Shown: positions 8,586 to 17,579, counted from the stretch's first letter. The stretch is 64,000 bases of DNA from JAMXLO01 sp963799415 (GCA_963799415.1 CAWCXI010000026.1:124001-188000); one strand, 5' to 3'. Translations and numbers: made by a program. The notes: generated from the sequence alone by a model not told the origin.

Positions 8586-9431
8586 TCAGCGGTCGCCGAG
8601 AAAGTTCAACAGCGCCGCATTGAACAGCGCGGGGTCCTGCAGAAAGGCGAAATGACTGGTGTTCGGCAGGATCAGCAACCCGGTCCCCGGGATGGTCGCG
8701 GCGATATACTCGGTGTGCGCGCGCTTGATCGCCTCGTCGTGGTCGCCGTCGACCACCCACACCGGCGATCGGATCGACTTCAGTTGCGCATCGGTCCAGT
8801 TCGGCTCGGTCTCCCACATCTTGCTGATCTGCGCGACGAACGCATCGTAGTCCTTCGGCGTCGCCGACAGCCGCGCGTACTCCTGCCTGCCGCGCTCGAT
8901 GAAACGCGCAAAGGTCGGGTTCTTCTCCACGCCCTCCTGCACACCGGACGTCACGGTATTGGCGGCGAATGCGAAGACCTTGCCGACGCGATCTGGATGG
9001 CGAATCGCGAGATCAAGACCAAGGATCGCACCATCGCTCCAACCGACCACGTCAGCCTTGGCGATGTGCAGCGTGTCGAGCAGCGCGACCACATCGTCGG
9101 CCATCAGATCATAGCCGTAAGGGCGAACGTCGCGCGTGCTGCGGCCGTGACCGCGACTGTCCACCACGATCACCATGTGGCGCGGCTCGAGCGCGCGCAC
9201 CTGATTGCCCCAGTAATCCGAGTTGGCGAGACCGCCGTGCAGCAGCACGACCGGCGGACCTTGGCCGATTGTCGCGTAGTACAGGCTGATGCCGTTGACC
9301 TTGGCGTGTCCGGTGTGCTCGCCGGGAACCGGTGGCGGCGTTGGCGGCAGCGTCTGCCATAGCGCCTCCGCCATGGCGACACGCAACGGAACCATCAGCA
9401 GAAGCGCAAGCAGGAACCGCCGCATCGCCAT
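8586..9431 (-). CDS. Exported alpha/beta-hydrolase
   Basis: A 281-residue alpha/beta-hydrolase with a clear Sec signal peptide (residues 1-21, ending VAMA), so probably periplasmic or secreted. The fold is shown by the oxyanion strand PPVVLLHGG (60-67), the strand VIVVDSRGHGRS, the nucleophile elbow GWSDGA with Ser132, an acidic residue in VDGDHDEAI and the catalytic His in NTSHFAFL. The layout resembles 3-oxoadipate enol-lactonase or haloperoxidase-like hydrolases, but the substrate cannot be read from sequence. It lies 7 bp downstream of the MFS gene on the same strand, so the pair is probably one transcript. Confidence 0.85.
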   Translation of the reverse strand: MAMRRFLLALLLMVPLRVAMAEALWQTLPPTPPPVPGEHTGHAKVNGISLYYATIGQGPPVVLLHGGLANSDYWGNQVRALEPRHMVIVVDSRGHGRSTRDVRPYGYDLMADDVVALLDTLHIAKADVVGWSDGAILGLDLAIRHPDRVGKVFAFAANTVTSGVQEGVEKNPTFARFIERGRQEYARLSATPKDYDAFVAQISKMWETEPNWTDAQLKSIRSPVWVVDGDHDEAIKRAHTEYIAATIPGTGLLILPNTSHFAFLQDPALFNAALLNFLGDR

Positions 9432-9438
9432 CTCCCCA

Positions 9439-10659
9439 TCAGGGCCGCTGTTGCAGCGAAGGGCGCAGTGCCCAGGCCAGCGGCAATGTCAGCAGACATA
9501 CCACGGCCACGATGAAGATCGCGCGCGTGGGCCCGAACGCGTCGCCGGCAAAGCCATACAGCACGGGTGCCACCGCACCGCCACCGATCGTGCCGGTATA
9601 GAACAGGCCAAACGCGTGTTCGCGCCTGTCAGGCGACACCAACTCGGGGACCGTGCCGTACAGCACCGACGATGTACCGTTCAGCGCAACACCGATCACC
9701 GGCAGGCAGGCCAGCGCGCCAAGCAACGGCAGCGGCCCGATGGCGACGATGCCGAGAGCGGTCGCCAGTTCCGTCAGCAGCACGGTGCGCAGAACGCCGA
9801 GCCGCGCACCCAGCCAGCCGCAGGCCAGCTTGCCGACGGCGCCGCCGGCGAAGATCAGGGTGAGCGCCAGGCCGATGGTCGGCGTCGTCGCGTCCTTTGC
9901 GCGAAGCACGAAGGGCAGGAACGCGAGGAAGCCCATGCGTGTGCCACTGTCCAGCACGCCGATCGCCAGCAGCAGAGGAAATCCCTCGCGTTGCCGCGGT
10001 GTCGTCACCGTACCCGCGTGGCCGGCGACCAGCTCGCCGGCAGACCGCAACGAAGTCCGAGCATTCCGCGGCAGCAGGATCAGGATCGCGGCGGCAGCCG
10101 CCAGGCCCATCACGCCGATGATGCCGACCGAACTGCGCCAGGTAAGAATTGCCATGAGCCATGCGGTCGTAGCCGGTATCGCCATCTTTCCCAGATCGCC
10201 GGCGAAATTGTAGGTGCCGAGGGGCCCGCGGGATCCTTGCGCCTCGTATGCCGTCGCAACCAGCGACGAGCCAATCGGATGCTGTGTCGCGGCGCCCGCA
10301 CCGCCGATCAGCAACACGACCACCAGCAGGAAGAAACCCGCACCGGTGAGACCGATCGTGATATAGGCGCCGCCGGCGAGCGCGGTTCCGATCGCCAGCA
10401 CCAGCGGCCCGCCCCAACGAACCGCAAGCCAAGACGCCGGCACCTGCAATCCTGCCATGGCGCCGGCGAACAGCATCCGCAGGACACCGAGCGCCGCGAA
10501 GCTCAGACCAAACTCGGCCTGCCAGACCGGCAGCAGCACATAGATGAGATCGGTGAAGCCGTCGTGCAGCGCATGCACGCCACAGGCTACGGCCAGGATG
10601 CGTCGGCGATCATCTCGGGCCTGGCGTAGCGTGACGCCAATCGTTGCAGACGCTGCCAT
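9439..10659 (-). CDS. Major facilitator superfamily transporter
   Basis: A 406-residue membrane transporter with about twelve hydrophobic segments. The N-terminal GVHALHDGFTDLIYVLLPVW resembles the fosmidomycin-resistance-like branch of the MFS, where HALxD motifs are typical; substrate unknown. The open frame extends further upstream, but ATG 10659 is chosen because it is preceded by AAGGAGG at 6-bp spacing and because the upstream extension is low-complexity and non-hydrophobic. It is divergent from the SDR/folB pair and directly precedes the exported hydrolase, suggesting shared expression. Confidence 0.85.
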   Translation of the reverse strand: MAASATIGVTLRQARDDRRRILAVACGVHALHDGFTDLIYVLLPVWQAEFGLSFAALGVLRMLFAGAMAGLQVPASWLAVRWGGPLVLAIGTALAGGAYITIGLTGAGFFLLVVVLLIGGAGAATQHPIGSSLVATAYEAQGSRGPLGTYNFAGDLGKMAIPATTAWLMAILTWRSSVGIIGVMGLAAAAAILILLPRNARTSLRSAGELVAGHAGTVTTPRQREGFPLLLAIGVLDSGTRMGFLAFLPFVLRAKDATTPTIGLALTLIFAGGAVGKLACGWLGARLGVLRTVLLTELATALGIVAIGPLPLLGALACLPVIGVALNGTSSVLYGTVPELVSPDRREHAFGLFYTGTIGGGAVAPVLYGFAGDAFGPTRAIFIVAVVCLLTLPLAWALRPSLQQRP

Positions 10660-10800
10660 TTCCGTCCTCCTTGTCCGACACGCGATTCTGCGGTGCCCTA
10701 GGGCAGGAATGGAAGATGGAGAATGATCATATTTGTCTAGATGTCTATTCCAATGCCGCCCTTGATCAGGCGCCAATGCAGGACCACTGTGGCGGCACCG

Positions 10801-11580
10801 ATGTCCGCCATCTCCCGAACCATTCCCCGCGCGGCGCTCGTCACCGGCGGTGCGCAGCGCATCGGCCGGACGATTGCGATCGCATTGGCACAGGCCGAGT
10901 TCGACGTCGCGGTGCATTGCAATGCCAGCCGCGAGGCCGGTGCGGTGACGTGCGGGGACATTCGCCGGCTCGGGCGTCGCGCCACGCTGCTACCGGCCGA
11001 TCTGATGCAGGAGGAGCAGACCCAGGCGCTACTGCCGCAGGCCACCGCGGCGCTCGGCCCGATCGGCGTGCTGGTGAACAACGCGAGCCCGTTCGAACGT
11101 GACGAATGGCACGACGCCACCCGCGCCTCATGGGATGCGCACATCGAACCTGGCCTGCGAGCGCCCTTTGTGCTGATGCAGCACTTCGCCCGAGCCTTGC
11201 CGGCGGACGCCGAGGGCGTGGTGATCAACATGCTGGACCAGCGGGTGTGGTCCATCACGCCACATTTCGTCTCTTACACGGCGGCCAAGGCGGGTCTGTG
11301 GGCGCTCACCCAGTCGATGGCGCTGGCGCTCGCCCCACGCATCCGGGTGAACGGCATCGGCCCCGGCCCGGCTCTGGCGAATACCCGCCAGACACACGAA
11401 CAGTTCGTGCGGCAGTCTGCCTCGGTGCCGCTGCATCACGGGACCAGCCCCGAGGAGATCGCCCAGGCCGTGCTCGCCATCCTTGCCCTGCCGGCAATGA
11501 CGGGCCAGATGCTGGTACTCGACGGCGGCCAACACCTGCAATGGCAATCCGGACGCTACGGCCCTCCGCCCGAGGAGTAA
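10801..11580 (+). CDS. Short-chain dehydrogenase/reductase, likely pterin-linked
   Basis: A 259-residue classical SDR with the NAD(P)-binding motif TGGAQRIG, the structural NNAS motif and the catalytic YTAAK (Tyr/Lys). The C-terminal substrate region is short. It ends 6 bp before folB, and the folB ribosome binding site overlaps its stop codon, so the two are cotranscribed. The LVTGGAQRIG start and the folB neighbour recall FolM / pteridine reductase-type SDRs, which reduce dihydropterins, but the assignment to pterin reduction is an inference from context. The frame is open to an ATG at 10741; 10801 is preferred because the upstream 20 residues are not SDR-like. Confidence 0.82.
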   Translation: MSAISRTIPRAALVTGGAQRIGRTIAIALAQAEFDVAVHCNASREAGAVTCGDIRRLGRRATLLPADLMQEEQTQALLPQATAALGPIGVLVNNASPFERDEWHDATRASWDAHIEPGLRAPFVLMQHFARALPADAEGVVINMLDQRVWSITPHFVSYTAAKAGLWALTQSMALALAPRIRVNGIGPGPALANTRQTHEQFVRQSASVPLHHGTSPEEIAQAVLAILALPAMTGQMLVLDGGQHLQWQSGRYGPPPEE

Positions 11581-11586
11581 GCAACC

Positions 11587-12012
11587 ATGGAAACCCAGCC
11601 GATCGCCAGCGCCGCCCGGGCACTCCGCCACATGTTCCTGCGCGACATGGTGCTCAACGCCAGCATTGGCGTGCATCCGCACGAACATGGGGCGCCGCAG
11701 CGGGTTCGGATCAACGTCGATCTTGGCGTGGAGGACGATGGCGCCCTGCCATTGTCGCGCCAGCCGGTAGGGCGGGATGAACTCGTCCGCGTGGTGGATT
11801 ACGAGAAGCTGGCCGACCGCGTGCGCGCCATCATCGCTGCCGGCCATGTCCGGCTGGCTGAGACGTTGGCCGAGCGCATCGCCGAAGTTTGTCTCCAGGA
11901 CAGGCGTGTGCATCTGGCGCGCGTGCGGGTGGAAAAGCTTGATGTCTTCGTGGATGCAACTTCGGCTGGTGTGGAGATCGAGCGGCGGCAGAGCGACTTG
12001 TCCACTCCCTGA
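11587..12012 (+). CDS. folB: Dihydroneopterin aldolase
   Basis: Cytosolic enzyme of tetrahydrofolate synthesis that converts 7,8-dihydroneopterin to 6-hydroxymethyl-dihydropterin and glycolaldehyde. The 141-residue protein shows the family core: NASIGVHPHE near residue 25, a conserved VDYEKL, ETLAERIAEVCL and a C-terminal strand VRVEKLDVFVDA followed by GVEIERR. A GAGGAG ribosome binding site overlaps the stop of the upstream SDR. About 20 residues precede the conserved core, so a slightly later start is possible. Confidence 0.9.
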   Translation: METQPIASAARALRHMFLRDMVLNASIGVHPHEHGAPQRVRINVDLGVEDDGALPLSRQPVGRDELVRVVDYEKLADRVRAIIAAGHVRLAETLAERIAEVCLQDRRVHLARVRVEKLDVFVDATSAGVEIERRQSDLSTP

Positions 12013-12186
12013 TGATCGGCCCCAACAACTCGATGGGGAGACGGAATGTGTTAATTCCGTTGCAATATTCTGTGTAAGGCTGCGTGAAAATCAATGGGTT
12101 AGCTTCTGCCTAAATTTTTGGCAATCCTCGTGGACCCTAGCGATTTCAAGGCCTTCACGCGAATGCGAGTAAGTCCGCCCACAAAC

Positions 12187-12195
12187 TTATCCACA
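12187..12195 (+). promoter_or_regulatory. Perfect DnaA-box match
   Basis: TTATCCACA is identical to the strongest E. coli DnaA-binding site. It sits in the 256-bp gap between folB and uvrC, downstream of an unusually AT-rich stretch (about 12040-12125). I find only this one good box, so it is more likely an isolated DnaA site than an origin. Confidence 0.4.
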
Positions 12196-12268
12196 GAATC
12201 GGTGGATCATCCGGCAGCGAGCGTGACCCCTGGCCGAATGCCGGCGATCCCGCCAATTATCATACGCT

Positions 12269-14155
12269 ATGAGTGACCAACCCGTCAGTTCAGTCCCGTA
12301 CGGCGCCGCGGCCATCGAGGCCGCGCTAGCCACCATGCCGTTCAACCCGGGCGTGTATCGCATGCTCGATGCGAAGGGCGAGGCACTCTATGTCGGCAAG
12401 GCGCGCAGCCTGAAGAAGCGCGTGGCCGCCTACATCCAGGTTGGCCGGCTGGATGAACGACTGCGGCGGATGGTGAACGAGACCGCCACGATGGAGGTGA
12501 TCACCACCCACACCGAGGCCGAGGCGCTGCTGCTCGAGGCCAACCTCATCAAGCGCCTGAAGCCGCGCTTCAACATCGTGCTGCGCGACGACAAGTCCTA
12601 CCCGTGGCTGATGCTGACCGAGGATCACCCGTTCCCGCAGATTGCCAAGCACCGCGGGGCACATGTGCGGAAGGGCAGCTACTGGGGGCCGTTCGCATCT
12701 GCCTGGGCGGTGAACCAGACGGTCACCGCCATGCAGCGGGTGTTCCTGCTGCGGTCTTGTGCCGACACGGTGTTCGCCAATCGCACGCGGCCGTGCCTGC
12801 TGTATCAGATCCGCAGATGCTCGGCGCCATGCGTGGGTCGGATCGACGAAGCCGGTTACGGCAGGCTGGTCGGCCAGGCGAAGGCGTTCCTTGCCGGGAA
12901 GTTGGCCACCGTGCAGCGCGAGCTTGCGGCCGAGATGGAACACGCCGCCGGCACGCTGGAATACGAACACGCCGCGGCGGTGCGCGACCGCATTCGCGCG
13001 CTGACTTTCGTCCAGGGCAACGACGTGGTGAACCCCGCCAGCCTGACCGATGCCGACGTCATCGCCGCCTGGCAGACAGCCGGCCAGACCTGCGTGCAGG
13101 TGTTCTTCGTCCGCGGCGGCCGCAACAATGGCAACCGCGCGTTCTTCCCGACACACGCCAAGGCTGACGAGGCCAGCCAGGTACTCGCTGCGTTCATCGC
13201 GCAGTTCTATGACGACAAGCCGCCGCCACCGTGCGTTCTGGTCAATCATGCGCTGCCCGAGCAGGGCCTGGTCGCCGAAGCGCTGAGCCTGAAGGCGGAG
13301 CGCAAGGTGGAGATCCATGTTCCACAGCGTGGCGAGAAGCGCGCGGTCGTGCAGCACGCGGAGATCAACGCGCGCGAGGCAATGGAGCGGAAGCTGGCGG
13401 AGAGCGCCGGTCAGGCGAAGCTGCTCGACGGTGTCGCGCAGTTGTTCGGGCTGCCGTCATCACCGGAGCGGATCGAGGTCTATGACAACTCGCACATCAT
13501 GGGGACCAATCCCTACGGTGTGATGATCGTCGCCGGACCGGAAGGTTTTCGCAAGGCGGCGTATCGCAAGTTCGCCATCCGCGGCCCGATAACCCCGGGC
13601 GATGATTTCGCGATGATGCGTGAGGTGCTGCAGCGCCGCTTCACTCGTGCGCTCAAGGAGCAGGAGGAGGGAGCGCCGCCGACCGAATGGCCGGACGTGG
13701 TATTGATTGACGGCGGCGTCGGCCAGCTATCGGCGGCACGTGAGGTCCTGAACGATCTCGGCGTGCAGGACGTGAAACTGGTGGCGATCGCCAAGGGTCC
13801 CGATCGCGATGCGGGACGCGAGTGGTTCCACACCGACGGAATGGCGCCATTCCAACTGCCACCGCGCGATCCTGTGCTGTACTTCCTTCAGCGACTGCGC
13901 GACGAGGCGCATCGCTTCGCGATCAGCACGCATCGCGCGGGGCGCTCGAAGAACATTCGGCGGAGCGAGCTCGACGAAGTTCCCGGCATCGGCACTGCGC
14001 GCAAGCGAGCGCTGCTCAACCACTTCGGTTCGGCGCGCGGCGTGAAGATGGCGGGGCTTGCGGATCTGGAGGCCGCGCCGGGAATCAGCCACGAAACCGC
14101 TCGGCGCGTGTACGCGCATTTCCATCCAGGCGTGCGAATGGAGAATGCATCGTAA
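12269..14155 (+). CDS. uvrC: UvrABC excinuclease subunit C
   Basis: Nuclease subunit of nucleotide excision repair that makes both incisions around a lesion. The 628-residue protein is full length. It has an N-terminal GIY-YIG nuclease (GVYRMLD, then ALYVGKARSLKKRV), a Cys cluster (CLLYQIRRCSAPCVG), a UVR UvrB-binding motif near residue 215 (LEYEHAAAVRDRI), the RNase H-like second nuclease domain (IEVYDNSHIMGTNPYG; DVVLIDGGVGQL) and C-terminal helix-hairpin-helix motifs (LDEVPGIGTARKRALLNHFG). In many relatives uvrC is followed directly by pgsA; here about 4 kb of accessory genes intervene. Confidence 0.97.
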   Translation: MSDQPVSSVPYGAAAIEAALATMPFNPGVYRMLDAKGEALYVGKARSLKKRVAAYIQVGRLDERLRRMVNETATMEVITTHTEAEALLLEANLIKRLKPRFNIVLRDDKSYPWLMLTEDHPFPQIAKHRGAHVRKGSYWGPFASAWAVNQTVTAMQRVFLLRSCADTVFANRTRPCLLYQIRRCSAPCVGRIDEAGYGRLVGQAKAFLAGKLATVQRELAAEMEHAAGTLEYEHAAAVRDRIRALTFVQGNDVVNPASLTDADVIAAWQTAGQTCVQVFFVRGGRNNGNRAFFPTHAKADEASQVLAAFIAQFYDDKPPPPCVLVNHALPEQGLVAEALSLKAERKVEIHVPQRGEKRAVVQHAEINAREAMERKLAESAGQAKLLDGVAQLFGLPSSPERIEVYDNSHIMGTNPYGVMIVAGPEGFRKAAYRKFAIRGPITPGDDFAMMREVLQRRFTRALKEQEEGAPPTEWPDVVLIDGGVGQLSAAREVLNDLGVQDVKLVAIAKGPDRDAGREWFHTDGMAPFQLPPRDPVLYFLQRLRDEAHRFAISTHRAGRSKNIRRSELDEVPGIGTARKRALLNHFGSARGVKMAGLADLEAAPGISHETARRVYAHFHPGVRMENAS

Positions 14156-14201
14156 TCCGATCGGCGACGTAGCGCTGCGTGCTGTGCTGAGATCAGCATG
14201 T

Positions 14202-14612
14202 TCACGGATCGGTTCGCTGGGGTGTGCCGGCAGTATCGCGAGCGGGTGGTATCAGCGCACGCCCCGTCTTCACGCCGCCTGCTGCATTGCAGGTGCAGCC
14301 ATTCCCCACCAAGTCAGGCCGTTCCAACGGGCAAACAGTTGTCCCAGCGTAGCAGCGAGGCACGGGAGATCGAGATCCTGGCATAAGGCCCATCACAGGA
14401 GGCGGCGCCCACTGCAACGCCGGCTGCCTTTGGAAGACCGGCGGTTGTTGGTTTGGCAGACGTACCTGCGGCACGATCACCACGACGGGGTTGCGCGGGT
14501 CGGCATATGCAAAGCAAGGAGGCCAGACCACCATCGCTGCGGCAACAAACCTGCAGAGGCGGACGCTGGGGTGGCAATATGCGGCCCGCCGTCGATGATA
14601 ACACGCGTTCAT
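14202..14612 (-). CDS. Small exported Cys-containing protein
   Basis: A 136-residue protein with a long basic start, a hydrophobic segment and a likely signal peptidase site after FAYA (about residue 37). The mature part has a Pro/Gln-rich segment, then RCYAGTTVCPLERP and GNGCTCNAAGGVKTGRAL, i.e. a C-x6-C and a C-x-C pattern that could form disulfides in the periplasm. Its ATG (14612) overlaps the stop of the upstream MFS gene as ATGA, a strong sign that it is a translated, coupled gene. I recall similar short C-x-C proteins of unknown role in this bacterial group but cannot name a family. Function unknown. Confidence 0.6.
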   Translation of the reverse strand: MNACYHRRRAAYCHPSVRLCRFVAAAMVVWPPCFAYADPRNPVVVIVPQVRLPNQQPPVFQRQPALQWAPPPVMGLMPGSRSPVPRCYAGTTVCPLERPDLVGNGCTCNAAGGVKTGRALIPPARDTAGTPQRTDP

Positions 14613-15835
14613 CTCAACCGCCGCGCTCCAGGTATCCGGTTGCGCAGCAGATCAATTCCGACCAACACCGCAGGAATGGCGCAGACCGCCCAGCCGGCCG
14701 CATAACCTCCTGTCACACGCAGCAGCAATGCAAATACCGACGGACATAGAAACGCGCCCATCTGGCCGAACGACAGAACGCCTCCAGTGACAGCCCCTGC
14801 GCGGCCGACTGGTGCGAGGCGCGCGGATTCCGACAGCAGAATGCCGTGCCACGACATCGCTGTGGCGCTCAAAACGCCGGTTACCACGCCTATGGCGAGA
14901 GTGGGCCACGCTGCGGTGAACGCGCCAGTCAGCACGACGCTCGCCGCCATTCCAAACGCCAGCCAGGACATCACTAATCGTGGGGCTACATAGAAACTGC
15001 CGACCCAGCCCCACAGGATACGGCACGGGATTGCTATGGCGATGACCGTGGAAAACAAAGCCCCTGCCGCCACGAGGTCGTAGCCGAGTGCAGTGAGGTA
15101 GGTTACGAAGTAGGCGATGAAGACCGCCTGAAGCCCGTTGAATGCGAAGCAGGCGAAGGATAGCGCACGCAACTCCCGCACAGCCAGAACGCCCGTGATC
15201 GTTGTCTTGAAGTCTGACAAGTGGATCGCATGAGTTGGCAGCGGCTCGGTATCGAGGCGCCCATGCAGCGGTTGCAACAGCAACGCGAAGAACCCGCAGG
15301 CTCCCGCGCTGACCAGCATCGTTCCGCGCCAACCCAGAGATTGGGCCAGGGCAGGGCCAAGCCAGCCGCCGAGCAGGATGCCTGCCGGGATCGCCGTCTG
15401 CGTGATCGAGAATGCGAATGGCGCGTATCGCCTGATCGCCCACCTGCCGAGCAACTGCGAACTGGCGGGAGTGGCGACGGCGGCAATGCTGTTGCCGACC
15501 AGTGCCGACAAGACGAAGCCCGCCGCGCCTCCAATGATCGCGACGGCCATGCCGCCACCGGTCGAGAGCAGTGCGATCTGGCTCATACGAATAGCGCCGT
15601 GGCGGATAATGAACCCGCCCGATCCGAGTTGGCCGATCAATGCGGCGATGGCTGTCAGACCGAAATAAACTCCGACCCACGATGGGTCAGCGTGCAGTTC
15701 GAGAATGATCAGCGGAGCGAGCACGGCAGGCAGCACTCTACCAACCGAGCCGCAGGTCTGTTGCAGAAACATCGCCACAACGGCGATCAGCATCTGGTTC
15801 AAATGGCGCGTTTCCTTTGGGCTGATCTCTTCCAA
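14609..15835 (-). CDS. Major facilitator superfamily transporter
   Basis: A 408-residue MFS permease with about twelve transmembrane segments; recognisable features are GVYFGLTAIAALIGQLGSG (helix 2 region) and GRWAIRRYAPFAFSITQTAIP (loop/helix 5 region). Substrate cannot be inferred. The start at 15835 is a TTG with only a weak upstream GAGAG; the next ATG (15793) has no ribosome binding site. Downstream it overlaps by four bases (ATGA) the small Cys-containing exported protein, so both are probably made together. It lies in the accessory stretch between uvrC and pgsA. Confidence 0.8.
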   Translation of the reverse strand: MEEISPKETRHLNQMLIAVVAMFLQQTCGSVGRVLPAVLAPLIILELHADPSWVGVYFGLTAIAALIGQLGSGGFIIRHGAIRMSQIALLSTGGGMAVAIIGGAAGFVLSALVGNSIAAVATPASSQLLGRWAIRRYAPFAFSITQTAIPAGILLGGWLGPALAQSLGWRGTMLVSAGACGFFALLLQPLHGRLDTEPLPTHAIHLSDFKTTITGVLAVRELRALSFACFAFNGLQAVFIAYFVTYLTALGYDLVAAGALFSTVIAIAIPCRILWGWVGSFYVAPRLVMSWLAFGMAASVVLTGAFTAAWPTLAIGVVTGVLSATAMSWHGILLSESARLAPVGRAGAVTGGVLSFGQMGAFLCPSVFALLLRVTGGYAAGWAVCAIPAVLVGIDLLRNRIPGARRLR

Positions 15836-15971
15836 CCCAAAGGACTCTCGGCGTCAACGGCAGCGGCGGTGGCGGCGTCTTTGTGAAACGACGCGAGGCC
15901 GGCATCATGCCATGCCAGCCTGGTCGGGCTCGCCCCTGCCAACGAACAGATTGTCGGATACGTAAGGGACC

Positions 15972-16550
15972 ATGACGGTAATACATTTCATCACCCACCC
16001 CGAGGTCAGTATCGACGCGGCCGTGCCGGTGCCTGATTGGCCGCTCTCGCCGGTCGGCATTCGTCGTATGCAGGTGGCAATGACGCGACCGTGGCTCGCA
16101 GGTGTTCGCTCGGTGTTTTGCAGCGCAGAAAGAAAGGCCAAGGATGCGGCTGGTATCGTGGCAAATCACTGTGGATTGCACCCCATTGTCGTCGAGGGCC
16201 TGGGCGAGAACGACCGTTCGGCGACTGGCTATCTACCAAAAAGCGAATTCGAGGCTGTGGCCGACGAATTCTTCGCGCGACCTGACGACAGCATACGAGG
16301 ATGGGAGCGTGCCAAGGACGCGCAGCGCAGGATCGTCAATGCCGTCGAGCACGTCATTTCAATGTCGGTGGCCGACGGCGATGTCGCCATTGTTTCCCAT
16401 GGCGGGGTCGGAACCCTATTTCTCTGCCACCTCAAAGGCGTTCCGATCAGTCGGAGCGAAGATCAGCCCGGCGAAGGTGGCGGCAACTTCTATTCGTTTG
16501 ATGCCGCGGGCCGTCATCTCATCTTTGAGTGGCGGCGCATCGAGACGTAA
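15972..16550 (+). CDS. Histidine phosphatase (phosphoglycerate mutase-like) protein
   Basis: A 192-residue member of the histidine phosphatase superfamily. The usual RHG motif is replaced by ITHPE at residues 7-11, which keeps the nucleophilic His but not the Arg-His-Gly context. The second catalytic His is in VSHGGVG near residue 143, and CSAERKAKDAA and LGENDRSATGYL correspond to other conserved parts. Loss of the canonical Arg could weaken or change phosphatase activity. Divergent from the MFS gene, within the uvrC-pgsA accessory stretch. Substrate unknown. Confidence 0.8.
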   Translation: MTVIHFITHPEVSIDAAVPVPDWPLSPVGIRRMQVAMTRPWLAGVRSVFCSAERKAKDAAGIVANHCGLHPIVVEGLGENDRSATGYLPKSEFEAVADEFFARPDDSIRGWERAKDAQRRIVNAVEHVISMSVADGDVAIVSHGGVGTLFLCHLKGVPISRSEDQPGEGGGNFYSFDAAGRHLIFEWRRIET

Positions 16551-16604
16551 CGAGAGCATGTCTCATGGTGGCGAGTTGCCGGCTTCAGCTTCCGCCCCGC
16601 CGCC

Positions 16605-16874
16605 TCACGCCGACAGCGGCGCGCCAGTGTGGCTGCGGCGGTATTGCTGCGCATGTGACCCCAGACGCATTGCCTGATCCGGCGGCCTCTGGGAAAAGGA
16701 TGGGTCCATCATCTCCAGCATCAGCGGCACCCAGCGCGGGAACTCCTGCGGCTTCCCGCTCCGCCTGCCGCCCCAGTGCCGCGCAGTCTCGTATTGCACT
16801 CCCGTCATCGCGGCGAACCCGCGCACAGACAGTCCGAGGATGCCAAGGCGCGTACGAAAAGCGGGCGCGTTCAT
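16605..16874 (-). CDS. Small helix-turn-helix protein
   Basis: An 89-residue protein with FRTRLGILGLSVRGFAAMTG followed by VQYETARHWG, the spacing of a Cro/C1-type helix-turn-helix, then FPRWVPLMLEMMD, a C-terminal helix often seen in small phage-type or antitoxin-like regulators. It starts 6 bp after the stop of the 61-residue protein, so the two form an operon. Target unknown; could be an orphan regulator of horizontally acquired origin. Confidence 0.6.
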   Translation of the reverse strand: MNAPAFRTRLGILGLSVRGFAAMTGVQYETARHWGGRRSGKPQEFPRWVPLMLEMMDPSFSQRPPDQAMRLGSHAQQYRRSHTGAPLSA

Positions 16875-16880
16875 CGCGAT

Positions 16881-17066
16881 CTAATGCTGGGAGGCGAACT
16901 CGTTTTCCAGTTTCTCCGCCTGGTGATCGTAGTCCAGAGCAACGTCGAGCAGGCGGCCGCGAAAATCGTCATCGAGTACCTGGCCGGCGAGGTGGCGAAG
17001 CCCCGACGCTTGATTTCTGAAGGTCGCGCCGATGGTTTCGACATTCAATTCAAGGTAGTCCGTCAT
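16881..17066 (-). CDS. Small helical hypothetical protein (61 aa)
   Basis: A 61-residue acidic, helical protein (MTDYLELNVETIGATFRNQA; LLDVALDYDHQAEKLENEFA). The pattern of an R-x2-A-x2-hR-x2-A block and a later LLDxAxxYDxxAE block recalls small conserved alphaproteobacterial proteins of unknown function. The ATG at 17066 has GGGAG 8 bases upstream, so I prefer it to the much longer upstream-extended frame. Two-gene unit with the HTH protein. Confidence 0.6.
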   Translation of the reverse strand: MTDYLELNVETIGATFRNQASGLRHLAGQVLDDDFRGRLLDVALDYDHQAEKLENEFASQH

Positions 17067-17579
17067 GACAAATCTCCCAAAGGGAACCGGCAAATGTCTG
17101 TGAGACAGAGCCTCCACGAGAATGGAAACGGTTAAGTTCATCGCGTCCTGAGATGGACGCTTGACGCGGCTGCGCGCAGCGACCTGTTCGCGCGAGTTCG
17201 GCATTTGCATCGCCCCACCCAGGACCTTTGGAAAGCAAATTCCTTCGGTTGCTGGTTTTTTGACCTGGCGCGGCACGGGACGGCCCAGAATCGAAACCCG
17301 GCCAGTCCAAGAACTGTTAATACAAAGCCGGTTCGATTGCTATGGCAAAATAACGATGGAATGACGCAAGCGCTCTTATCGCTGGCAAAAAAACCTTGCT
17401 TGATCATATCGTTCCTGAAGTCAAAGAAGAACTCGGCTCCCTGATAGCAGTCGGTTCACCATCGGAACGCATGGATTCCGTTGCGAGTTCCAAAGTAAAG
17501 GGCACACGAATTCGTGAAAGGCCACGCGGGTCCAGTGATTGCTCTCAGCACATCGCCAGGCAGACTGCGACGTGAGCCA
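17067..17579. other. 513-bp intergenic region, relatively AT-rich
   Basis: No gene recognised. Between about 17300 and 17450 the base composition is clearly richer in A and T than its surroundings, which fits imported DNA. It carries the promoter of the minus-strand pair and of the metallophosphoesterase. No tRNA, integrase or flanking repeat seen. Confidence 0.5.

Noticed and set aside
12040..12268. Replication origin upstream of uvrC
   Set aside because: Only one consensus DnaA box was found and none of the usual origin neighbours are present.
17138..17407. Reverse-strand open frame of 89 codons in the AT-rich gap
   Set aside because: No ribosome binding site, no recognisable pattern, and overlaps an equally poor frame on the other strand.
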